A DNA stretch of 64,000 nucleotides, from contig NZ_NIUB01000014.1 in the NCBI RefSeq assembly GCF_002197815.1, positions 1-64,000 of the forward strand, given 5' to 3'. Source of the stretch: Pseudomonas oleovorans subsp. oleovorans. Lineage in GTDB: Bacteria > Pseudomonadota > Gammaproteobacteria > Pseudomonadales > Pseudomonadaceae. The notes beneath the pieces were generated by a model. That model was not told the DNA's origin, ran no database searches, and worked only from the letters and a program-made list of their open reading frames with translations. Position 1 is the first letter of the stretch, and the number at the start of each line of letters is the position of its first letter. This document shows, in pieces, positions 37,964-46,800 of the stretch. Both the position numbers and the translations under genes were made by a program.

Positions 37964-38518
37964 ATGCGTAACCTGTCCTACCTGATCCTGGCCCTGCTGC
38001 TGAGTGGCTGCGCCAGCGTCAGCCTGGAGCGCGACTTCGACCCCAGCCGCGACTTCGGCGCCTACCGCAGTTGGAGCTGGATGGACGCCAGACTCACCTA
38101 CCAGCCCGACGACGCCCGCCTGAAAAGCGACATCACCGAGGCGCGCATCAGCCAGGCCGTCGCCGAGCAGCTCGAGCAACGCGGCCTGCGCCAAGCAGCT
38201 GACGGCAAGGGCGACCTGAAAGTGCAGAGCGTGCTGATCGTCGACGAGCGTCAGGATCAGATCACCACCCAGTACGGTGGTGGCTGGGGTGGTTATTGGG
38301 GTGGCTACTGGGGCGGCCCGGCCTTCACCGAAACTCGCCGCGTGGACTACCAGGTCGCGACCCTGCAGATCGACCTGTACGACGCCAAGGACGGCAAACT
38401 GGTATGGCGCGGCAGCGGTGAGCAGGTGATGCGCAGCCAACCGCCGACACCGGCCGAACGCGAACGAGCGATCCGCGAAACCGTCACCCAGGTGCTCTCG
38501 CAGTATCCACCGCGCTGA
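37964..38518 (+). CDS. DUF4136 family lipoprotein (paralogue)
   Basis: 184-residue lipoprotein with signal MRNLSYLILALLLSGC and +2 Ala (outer membrane). It shares FGAYRSWSWMDARLTY, EARISQAVAEQL and VATLQIDLYDAKDGKLVWRGSG with its neighbour 21 bases upstream. It carries a Gly/Trp/Tyr-rich loop (GGGWGGYWGGYWGG) near residue 106. The pair is probably an operon born of tandem duplication. Confidence 0.85.
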   Translation: MRNLSYLILALLLSGCASVSLERDFDPSRDFGAYRSWSWMDARLTYQPDDARLKSDITEARISQAVAEQLEQRGLRQAADGKGDLKVQSVLIVDERQDQITTQYGGGWGGYWGGYWGGPAFTETRRVDYQVATLQIDLYDAKDGKLVWRGSGEQVMRSQPPTPAERERAIRETVTQVLSQYPPR

Positions 38519-38534
38519 ACAAGGATCACCCGGC

Positions 38535-38882
38535 TTGAACGCATACCTGCAACACCGCCCGGCCACGGCCACCGACCTCGGCGACGTGGTCGGCTTCCCG
38601 CAGAACATCGATGAACTGTTCTTCTGCTACCCTAAGGCCATCTGGCCGCTCAACGTCGGCCAGCTCGCCGCCGCCATCGCCGAGCGGCACGAAAGCACCG
38701 TGGTGGAACTGGATGGGAAAGTCGCCGGTTTCGCAATTTCTACCAATAGCAACACGGCGAGTAACGCTGGCGGCCTGCTGCTCTACACCCGTCTCGACTA
38801 GCAGACCGTCGGCATCGTCGAACGCCGTGCCCCGGACGGCAGCCGCGTGGTACTGGTGCAACTGGAAAAAGCCCTGCCGTAA
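38535..38882 (+). pseudogene. GNAT acetyltransferase, pseudogene
   Basis: From TTG 38535 the frame reads NAYLQHRPATATDLGDVVGF ... VVELDGKVAGFAISTNSN, jumps to the C-terminal segment NAGGLLLYTRLD, and hits TAG at 38799. Beyond it the same frame continues QTVGIVERRAPDGSRVV to TAA at 38880. The family length is about 150 residues; the acetyl-CoA-binding middle (about 45-50 residues) is missing. So there is a deletion plus a premature stop, and no activity is expected. Confidence 0.8.
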
Positions 38883-38920
38883 CGCCTGGCCCCATACTCC
38901 CTTCCTTACTGGAGTTACCC

Positions 38921-39370
38921 ATGAACCATATCAGTGGCTGGCTACTGGCCCTGCCCTTTCTCGCCGGCGCGGTGCTGCCACTGCAGGCCGGCATCAACGG
39001 CCAACTCGCCCGCCAGCTGTCCAGCGTCTTCGCCGCGGCACTGATCTCCTTCGCCGTCGGCAGCCTGGCGTTGTTACTGATGACCCTGAGCCAGCGCGAG
39101 ATGCCCGGGCTTGGTGCACTCAAGGCGCTGACCTGGTGGCACTGGAGCGGTGGCCTGCTCGGCGCCTTCTTCATCGCCACCGCCGCCTTCGCCGGGCCAC
39201 GCGTGGGTGCACTGCTGTTCATGGTGCTGGTGATCGCCGGGCAGTTGGTCATGGCCATCACCCTCGATCATTTCGGCTGGGCAGGCTTTCGTGAATCGCC
39301 GATCACCTTCAGCAAGTTGGCAGGCCTGCTGTTGATCATCGCCGGTATCTGGATGATTCGGCGCGGCTGA
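38921..39370 (+). CDS. DMT-superfamily membrane protein (DUF606/YdcZ type)
   Basis: 149-residue inner-membrane protein with about five hydrophobic segments. It starts MNHISGWLLALPFLAGAVLPLQAGINGQLARQ and includes WWHWSGGLLGAFFIATAAFAGPRVGA, typical of the DUF606 half-size drug/metabolite transporter family. Usually dimeric; substrate unknown. Confidence 0.85.
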   Translation: MNHISGWLLALPFLAGAVLPLQAGINGQLARQLSSVFAAALISFAVGSLALLLMTLSQREMPGLGALKALTWWHWSGGLLGAFFIATAAFAGPRVGALLFMVLVIAGQLVMAITLDHFGWAGFRESPITFSKLAGLLLIIAGIWMIRRG

Positions 39371-39528
39371 CGGGTGGCGGCAAGTACTGGCAAATCGACA
39401 TCCTCGCGTTCACGAAAAGGCGCTATGCTCTGGCAAGCAGTTTCTGTGATCACAAAGCTCCTGGAGAAGGTTCTGACGTCGCCTGCGACGGCCCGGAGGT
39501 GGCTGCCAGCGGTGGCAGGCCGAAAGAG

Positions 39529-40709
39529 ATGACCGACGCCGAAGTGCCGCGCCAACCCAATACCTTCGCCCTGTGACGTGAAGTGGATGACACCCGCATC
39601 CGCACGCGCCTGGGAGGTTTCTTCTACGCCCTCGCCTGGCTGCTGACCTGGGTATTCAGTGCGGCACCGGGCAGCCTGATGGTCAGCGGCGTGCTGGGCT
39701 GTACGGTGTTCGTCGTACTCCTGGCTGCGCGCCTGCTGCACCGCCCCGATGGCCTCGACAGCCCTGAACAGTTGCAGTGCTGGCTGGATCGTCACTGGGG
39801 TCTGATCCTCCTGACTTCGTTGTGCTGGGGCCAGGCCCATGCGCTGGGGTATACAGCGACGCCTACAATGACTCGGAAATGATCGCCACCCTGGCCACGG
39901 TGGCCTTCGCCACGGCAATGACCTTCAACTTCGCCATGCGCCGTGGCCGCGCCCTGCTGGCACTGGCCCTGCTGGCACTGGCCCTGCTCTATCTGCCGGG
40001 CCTGGCGGTGATGGCGCTGAATTGGCAGCAGAAGCATGCGATGCTGATCACCCTGACCTTCTACCTCGGCTATCTGATTCTGGTGCTGGGGCGCAATCAC
40101 CTTGAATACCGCGCCACTCTCGATCTGGAGCTGAAGCTGAAGCTGCTGGAGCAGCAGAGTCAGCTCGATCTGCCCAGCCGCACCGACAGCCTGACCCAAC
40201 TGGGCAACCGCTATCAGTTCAACAACCTGCTCCCCAGCCAGGTGGCCAATGCGGTACGCCAGGGCGAGCCGCTGTCACTGGTGCTGATGGATATCGACTT
40301 CTTCAAGAAGGTCAACGACGAACACGGCCACGCCGGTGGCGATGCCTGCCTGAGCGCCTTCGCCGAACGCATGCGCAAGGTGTTTCGCCGTGATGGCGAC
40401 GCACTGCTACGCCTGGGTGGCGAGGCGTTCGGCGTACTGCTGCCGGGCACCACCCTGGCCCAGGCGTGTGATCTGGCCGAGCACTTTCGCCAGGAACTGG
40501 CAACGGAAGGCCTGCTGCTGGCCGGCCAGCGCCTGGAACTGACCACCAGCCTGGGCGTCGGCTGTTTCAGCAGCAGTCATGACGGCGACGCCGATGCCTT
40601 CTTCAAGCGCGTCGACGGTGCGCTCTACCGAGCCAAACGCGAGAGCCAACTGCCACTGAATACTGCGTTGCCAGAGGCGCATGGAGGCTTCTCCCGGTTG
40701 TTATTTTGA
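39529..40709 (+). pseudogene. Membrane diguanylate cyclase, pseudogene
   Basis: Original start probably ATG 39529 (MTDAEVPRQPNTFAL). An in-frame TGA follows at 39574. The frame then continues REVDDTRIRTRLGGFFYALAW with membrane segments to about 39845. At a G-run (39846-39849) the frame slips by one base, and the rest reads VYSDAYNDSEMIATLATV, further membrane segments and a GGDEF domain to 40709. The catalytic motif is LGGEAF instead of GGEEF, while an I-site RDGD is kept five residues upstream. Three independent defects argue for a dead gene, although a downstream start could yield the GGDEF part. Confidence 0.78.
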
Positions 40710-40871
40710 GCCCAACGAGAAACTGGATACAAAAATGTACACAAATTGCAAATCGGTTACCGTCAGATTTCATATCGGCGGCTCACGACCAGGCTTCATT
40801 CACTACAGGCGGCATTATTTTCAGGGCTCAGGCCAGAGCGGTCGGCGCCCGCACACCGCCAGCGCGTCGCG

Positions 40872-43193
40872 TCACGGCCCGATGCTGAATTCCAGACGAG
40901 CGATCTGGCCACCCTCGTCGAGTACGCTCAGTTGATGCCTGCCGCTGTCGAAGGCATGGTTGAAGGGCGCACCCAGCGCAGTGTCACCCAGCGGTCGGCC
41001 ATCGAGGAACCACCAGCGCCGGCCACTTCCCCCCAGCGCCGAAAGGCTGAGCCGCAGTGGCTCATGATTGCCTTGCGGGCGACGCAGACGATCACCATCG
41101 CGCACGCCGACGATGGACAGCGGCGCCACCTGGCTGCTGCGCGGTGGCGGGCAACTCGGATCGACGCTCGGTAAACGTGCCGTGCGCTGCTCACGGCGTG
41201 GCAGCCAGGGTTCCAATGGCGCCGGCCACAAGGCCAGTTCACGCGCCTCGGCCCCGGCACAACCTGGGCCAACGCGACGCCCATCGGCATTGAGCCAATA
41301 ACGCTCGCGCAGACCACTACCCAATGGCTGATCGGCTGCCAGCAACGTGGGGGGCGTGGTGCCTTCCAGCGTCCAGGCGAAGCGCAGGCGCCGACAGTTG
41401 GGATCGTCCTTGCTCATCGGCTGCCCCAACGGCCAGCAGATGGCGGCCACGCCGACCTCGGCCGGCTGCCGGTCGGCCGGCGCAGCGATGCCGCGCTGGC
41501 TGTCGCGATTGACCAGCAGATCATGCACTTGCAGCAACAGCGGCGCGGCCGAGGCCAGACCGAACTGGCCCGGCACCGGGGTGCCGTCCGGGCGGCCGAT
41601 CCAGATACCGATCAGATGACGCGGGCCAACGCCGATAGCCCAGGCATCGCGAAAGCCGTAGCTGGTGCCGGTCTTCCAGGCCAGGGTCGGGCGCTGCGCC
41701 AGGTAGGCGCGCGGGTCACGATCAGGACGCGCCTGACCGCTGAGAATACGGCGGATGATCCAGGCCGAACCGGGCGACAGCAGACGCCGCTCGCGCAATT
41801 CATCGCCTGGTTGCAGACGCGGCTTGGCCGCCATGCCACCGCGCGCGAAGGCGCTGTAGCCGGTCACCAGCGACTCCAGGCGCGAGCCGCCGCCCCCCAG
41901 AATCAGCGCCAGGTTCGGCTCGGCCAGCGCAGGAAGACGAATCGGCACGCCGGCACTGCGCAGCTCGCCGGCAAAGCGTTTCGGCCCGTAGGCTTCGAGC
42001 AACTGCACGGCGGGCAGGTTGAGCGAGGTGGCCAGCGCTTCGCTGGCCGACACCGGGCCGATGAAGCCGGCGGCGAAGTTGCCGGGGCGGTAGTCGCCGT
42101 AATGCCGCGGCACGTCCTGCAGCAGCGATTCGGAATGGATCAAGCCAGCATCCAGGGCCATGCCGTAGAGGAAGGGTTTCAGCGTCGAACCGGGCGAGCG
42201 CAGGGCGCGGACCATGTCGACATGGCCGAAGCGCGAGGTGTCAGCGATATCCACCGAGCCGAGGTAGGCGCGCACGGCCATGCTTTCGTGCTCCACCACC
42301 AGGATCGCTGCCGAGGTGCGCTCCGGCAGGCGCGCGCGCCAGCCCAGCAGCAGATCCTCCAGGCGCAGCTGCAAGCCGGCATCGAGGGTGGTGCGGATTA
42401 GCGGCGGGCTGCCGGCACGGTTCAGGCGACGCGCCAGCAAGGGCGCCAGGCTTGGCTCACGGCGCGGCGCGAGAAACACCGGTTCTTCCAGCGCTTCATC
42501 CACCTGGGCCTGCGGCCATACCTTAAATTCGCCCAGGCGCCGCAGCACCTTGTCACGTGCGGCCTGGGCGCGCTCGGGATGGCGGTCCGGACGCAAGCGG
42601 CTGGGCGCCTGCGGCAGTACCGCGAGCAACGCGGCGTCGGCACGGGACAGTTGGCTTGGAGGTTTGCCCAGGTAACTCCAGCTCGCCGCCGCGACACCCT
42701 CCAGGGTGCCGCCGAAGGGCGCGCGATTCAGATACAGGGTGAGGATTTCATCCTTGGACAGGTGCCACTCCAGCTGCGCGGTGCGCCACAGCTGCTTGAG
42801 CTTGCCCGGCAGATTGCGCCCGTGCGGATCGAGCAGCCGCGCCACCTGCATCGACAGCGTACTGCCGCCGGACACCACGCGCCCGCCAGTGAGGTTCTGC
42901 CAGGCCGCACGGCCCAGCGCCAGCGGGTTGATGCCGGGGTGCTGGCGGAACCAGCGGTCCTCGTAGGTCAGCAGGGCTTCGAGGTAATAGGGTGAAACTG
43001 CGTCCGGCGTCACCGGATAACGCCATACACCGTCGTGGTCGGCAAAACGCCACAGCGGCGTACCGTCCTCGGCCAGCACCACGCGCGCCAGATCGTCCTC
43101 GGGCAGGGGCAGTGGGAAGAGGTGGTCGGCCAGCCAGAGCAGGGCCAGGGGGAGCAGGAGGATATGGAGCCAGAGGCGAGTTAGGCGGGGCAT
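40872..43193 (-). CDS. pbpC: Penicillin-binding protein 1C
   Basis: Bifunctional-type peptidoglycan synthase, 773 residues. N-terminal membrane anchor (~10-25), then transglycosylase GT51 (ALLTYEDRWFRQHPGINPLALGRA, SGGSTLSMQVARLL), transpeptidase (active-site SPGSTLKPFLYG, KTG box WKTGTSYGFRDAW) and a C-terminal BiPBP_C domain. In E. coli and relatives pbpC directly follows the alpha-2-macroglobulin gene; here a DUF559 gene and palindromes separate them. Confidence 0.95.
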   Translation of the reverse strand: MPRLTRLWLHILLLPLALLWLADHLFPLPLPEDDLARVVLAEDGTPLWRFADHDGVWRYPVTPDAVSPYYLEALLTYEDRWFRQHPGINPLALGRAAWQNLTGGRVVSGGSTLSMQVARLLDPHGRNLPGKLKQLWRTAQLEWHLSKDEILTLYLNRAPFGGTLEGVAAASWSYLGKPPSQLSRADAALLAVLPQAPSRLRPDRHPERAQAARDKVLRRLGEFKVWPQAQVDEALEEPVFLAPRREPSLAPLLARRLNRAGSPPLIRTTLDAGLQLRLEDLLLGWRARLPERTSAAILVVEHESMAVRAYLGSVDIADTSRFGHVDMVRALRSPGSTLKPFLYGMALDAGLIHSESLLQDVPRHYGDYRPGNFAAGFIGPVSASEALATSLNLPAVQLLEAYGPKRFAGELRSAGVPIRLPALAEPNLALILGGGGSRLESLVTGYSAFARGGMAAKPRLQPGDELRERRLLSPGSAWIIRRILSGQARPDRDPRAYLAQRPTLAWKTGTSYGFRDAWAIGVGPRHLIGIWIGRPDGTPVPGQFGLASAAPLLLQVHDLLVNRDSQRGIAAPADRQPAEVGVAAICWPLGQPMSKDDPNCRRLRFAWTLEGTTPPTLLAADQPLGSGLRERYWLNADGRRVGPGCAGAEARELALWPAPLEPWLPRREQRTARLPSVDPSCPPPRSSQVAPLSIVGVRDGDRLRRPQGNHEPLRLSLSALGGSGRRWWFLDGRPLGDTALGAPFNHAFDSGRHQLSVLDEGGQIARLEFSIGP

Positions 43194-43197
43194 GCAA

Positions 43198-43238
43198 AAC
43201 CCTCTCCCCCAACCCCTCTCCCATAAATGGGAGAGGGG
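43198..43238. repeat. CCCTCTCCC palindrome, left of DUF559 gene
   Basis: CCCTCTCCCCCAACCCCTCTCCCATAAATGGGAGAGGGG: tandem CCCTCTCCC blocks, the second closing a hairpin with GGGAGAGGG. Lies five bases upstream of the pbpC start codon. Confidence 0.85.
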
Positions 43239-43274
43239 AGCAGATCAACGTTATGCCAAGGCTCGCGGCGATGC

Positions 43275-43619
43275 TCATAGGCCATCTTGCTCGCCGATTT
43301 CAAGACGAATCTGTTCAAGTACCGCCTTCGTTTCAGCCAGTACCTGATGATTCCAGAAGCGCAGCACACGATAGCCTCGAGTCTCCAGATAACGCTCACG
43401 TTGTTGATCGTATTCCGTCTGCAACTGATGCTGCCCACCGTCCAGCTCGATGACGAGCCAACGTTCAGTGCAGATGAAATCGACGATATAGGGGCCAATG
43501 GGTTTCTGCCGTTTGAACTTCAGGCCTAGGAAGCGGTGAGCACGCAGGTAATACCAGAGCCGTTGCTCGGCATCAGTCATCTCATGACGAAGGCGCTTGG
43601 CGTTGTCGAGTAGTGTCAT
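43275..43619 (-). CDS. DUF559 endonuclease-domain protein
   Basis: 114-residue protein of the Vsr-like/PD-(D/E)xK fold: NAKRLRHEMTDAEQRLWYYLR, FLGLKFKRQKPIGPYIVDFIC, then WLVIELDGGQHQLQTEYDQQR and YRVLRFWNHQVL. The catalytic D...ExD-type residues (VDF, ELDGGQH) are present. Start chosen at MTLLDNAKRLRHEM. It stands between the A2M gene and pbpC, on the same strand as both, with a CCCTCTCCC palindrome on each side and one just upstream of its start. Role unknown; nicking or cutting at hairpins is an inference. Confidence 0.88.
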   Translation of the reverse strand: MTLLDNAKRLRHEMTDAEQRLWYYLRAHRFLGLKFKRQKPIGPYIVDFICTERWLVIELDGGQHQLQTEYDQQRERYLETRGYRVLRFWNHQVLAETKAVLEQIRLEIGEQDGL

Positions 43620-43642
43620 GGTTCCTCCTTGAACCTTTTTTG

Positions 43643-43684
43643 CCCTCTCCCCCAGCCCCTCTCCCGCAAGCGGGAGAGGGGAGC
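43643..43684. repeat. CCCTCTCCC palindrome, upstream of DUF559 start
   Basis: CCCTCTCCCCCAGCCCCTCTCCCGC/GCGGGAGAGGGG, same orientation as the copy at 43198. It is close to the likely promoter of the DUF559 gene. Confidence 0.85.
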
Positions 43685-43762
43685 GATATGAGGTAACCCT
43701 GATACCGAGTGCAGCCTGACTTGCAAGCCGTGTGACGCACATCTGACAGCTGACACGCTCGG

Positions 43763-43801
43763 CCCCCTCTCCCATTCATGGGAGAGGGTTGGGGAGAGGG
43801 T
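43763..43801. repeat. CCCTCTCCC palindrome, right of DUF559 gene, inverted
   Basis: CCCTCTCCCATTCATGGGAGAGGGTTGGGGAGAGGGTC, inverted relative to the copies at 43198 and 43643. It ends five bases before the A2M stop codon. Confidence 0.85.
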
Positions 43802-43806
43802 CGCTT

Positions 43807-46800
43807 TTAGCGCCCCCTCACCACCAGACTCTCCGGCGCACTACCCAGCGCCTGCCAGCTCGGCCGGTACATGGACTCCACCTGCGGTGGCGGTACCCGA
43901 TAGCTGCCCGGCGTCACCGCACGGGCCAGGTAGAGCAGATGGCTGGCGCCGTACTCCTCCACGTCCACCGCTGCCACGTAGCGGTCGCCACGATATTCCT
44001 GGTGCTTGATCCGCGCGTTCTGCATCGACTGACGCCATTCCTTGACGTTGCTGCCGGCGTCATCGAGGCTCGCCGCGCTCTGCGCCAGGTTCTGGTTCTC
44101 CAGCTCCAGGCCAGCCGGCAGCAGGTCGACGACCAGCGCATCCGGTACGCGCTGCTTGGCGCGCACAGCCAGGTGCACCAGCACCAGCTCGCCGCTGTCC
44201 AGGCGCTGCAGATCGAGCGGACGGCCGTCCATGCCCAGGTATTCGCGCTCGATGCTGAGGTTCTCGCCACCGGCGCGCGGGGCCTGACTCGGGTAACCGG
44301 ACAGGGTCAGCTGCTGATACAGCGTGGTGCTGCCGGCATTGCTCACGCTCAGCGGTTCGGCCAGCTCCGCACGCTCCAGCTTGATGCCGGGCTGCTGGTT
44401 GCTCAGTTCGAACTGGAAGGCGCCGCTGGCAAGCGCAGCGCTCCACGCCTGTTCCGGCTTGCCGAGAATGCCGCGACCGGCGAGGAACAGCGAGTTGCGC
44501 TCCTGGGTCGACAACCAGCGCTGACCGGCCAGCTCATCGGCCAGGTTGAACAGCCGCTGCTCGCGCTGGCCGGCAGCCAGGTCGTGCTCTTCCAGCAAGG
44601 CGAGAATCAGCGCCTGGTCGCGCAGCGGGCTGCCGTAATCGGCCATCCAGCGCTCGCCATCGCGCTGCTGGACCAGCCCCTGATTCAACGCCTGCTCGGC
44701 ACGCGGTGCATCGCCCATCAGCTTCAATGCGGCGGCCAGTTGCACCAGCGGCAGACCGGAGCGGGCGTCGTTACGACGGTCGAACAGGCTGCGTAGCGCG
44801 CCCAGCGGCGCCTGCTGGCTACGCGCCAACACGTAGCCGGCGTAGGCCTGCACGGCGAAGCGGGTGTGGGCGAAGTCCTGGCTGTAGCTGGCCTCGATCA
44901 GGCTGCTCTGCTGCAGGTAGCGCAGCAGGCGATCACTGGCCTTCTTCAGTGCTTCCGGCGGTACGCCGAAGCCCTGCTCGCGAGCACGCAGAAGGAAATC
45001 GGTGACGTAGGCGGTGAGCCAGTATTCCTCTTCGCTCTCGGCACTCCACATGCCGAAGCCGCCGCTATGCCGCTGCATACCAAGCAGACGCTCGATGCCC
45101 AGCTCGATGCTTTTGCGTCGCTGCTCGTCAGGTTCACCCTCAAGGCCAAGGCGCTTGAGACTCGCGGCATCGGCGTAGAGCGACGGATAGAGGCCACTGG
45201 TGGTCTGCTCCAGGCAGCCGTAGGGGTAGGCCTTGAGCGCACGAATCTGCTCGCCGAGGTTAAGCGGCGGGCGGCTCGACAGCGCCAACACGGCCTCCAG
45301 CCCGGCCGGTTCGAACTGATTGAGGGTGCCCGCCGGCATGCTCCAGGGCTTGCCCTCACCCAGTACCGCGCGGAAGTGTTGCAACTGCGCCGGGTAGGCC
45401 GGTCGGATGCCCAGTGTCCACTCGCGGCTGAAGTCGCCCAGGGTCTCGTTCGGCAGCGCCAGGCCCTGCACCTCGACATGGATGCGGCCCTGGCCCAGGC
45501 CACCCTCGGCGCGTACCGGAATGCGCAGGGTGGTGCGCTCGCCATCCTTCAGACTGATCGGCGACTCACCCTTGCCGAGCAGGCGCAGCTGGCCCTCGAC
45601 ACCCAGTTGCACATCGAGCTTCTGCTCGCTGCCGGACAGGTTGGTCAGATCCAGCGCCAGGGTGGTTTCGTCACCACCGGCAAGGAAGCGCGGCATCGAC
45701 AGTTCGGCGATCAGCGGCGCGGCCACCACCGTCTTGGCCTCGGCCATGCCGAAGCGCTCGTCGGCCCATGCCTGCGCCATCAGGCGCAGCTCACCGTTGA
45801 AGTCGGGGATATCCAGGCTGACTTCGCCCTCGCCCTTGTCGTTCAGCTTCAGCGCATCGCTCTGCAGCGCGACGATCAACACACTGGTATCCGGACGTTT
45901 GCCACCGGCGGCGAGGCCGGCGTCACCGCCGAAGGCCAGGCTGGCGACACGCCCCTGCGCTTCGATCAGCTGACCGTAAATATCCAGCTGGTCAGCGCCA
46001 TAGGCCTTGCGCCCGAAGAAGTTGGCGAAAGGATCGGGCGTGGCGTAGCTGGTGATGTTGAGGATGCCCACGTCCACCGCAGCGACCAGCACATGCACGG
46101 TATCGGGAATGCTGCCGTCGGCGTTACGTGCACTGACCTTGACCTGCAGCGGTTGCTTGGGACGCATCTTTTCCGGCGCTTCCAGACTCAGCGCCAGCTT
46201 GCGCGGGGCACGTTCCAGCGGCAGGTGCAGCAGGCCGACCGCGCGTTTCGGCGTGACTTGCGCCTTGCGCTCACCCGGGCGAACCACCAGGGCGCTGAGG
46301 TAGAGGTCGTGACGCGCCCATTTCTCGTCGATGGGCAGTTCGAAGGTCTTGCCTTCGGCCGGCACGCTGATCTCCTGCCACCACAGCGGACCGTCGCTGG
46401 ACTCGACCAGCAGGTAGCCGTTGCCGGCAGCCGGCGGGGTGACGGTGATCTTGGCCACGTCGCCCGCGGCGTAGGCAGGCTTGTCCAGCGCCAGCTTGAC
46501 TTGGTCGGGACGCACCGCACCACCGTCGACATTGTCCTGCCAGCGGTAGCCGGCCCAGAAGCGCAGGCTGCTGACCAGGCCGGTCTGGTTGTCCACCACC
46601 TCGACCCGGTACGGGCCCCACTCCACCGGGAAGCTGACCTTGGCGGTGTCGCCCGCGGCGACCTTGAGCGGCTCGTCGCTGAGGGTAAGGAACTTCTCGT
46701 TGTAGTTGTGACGCCAGCCTTCGCCGTCGGAGAAGCTCCAGAAGTAGTCGCGGCGCTCACGCACCAGACGCACGTTGAGGTTGTCAGCCGCCAGCTTGTT

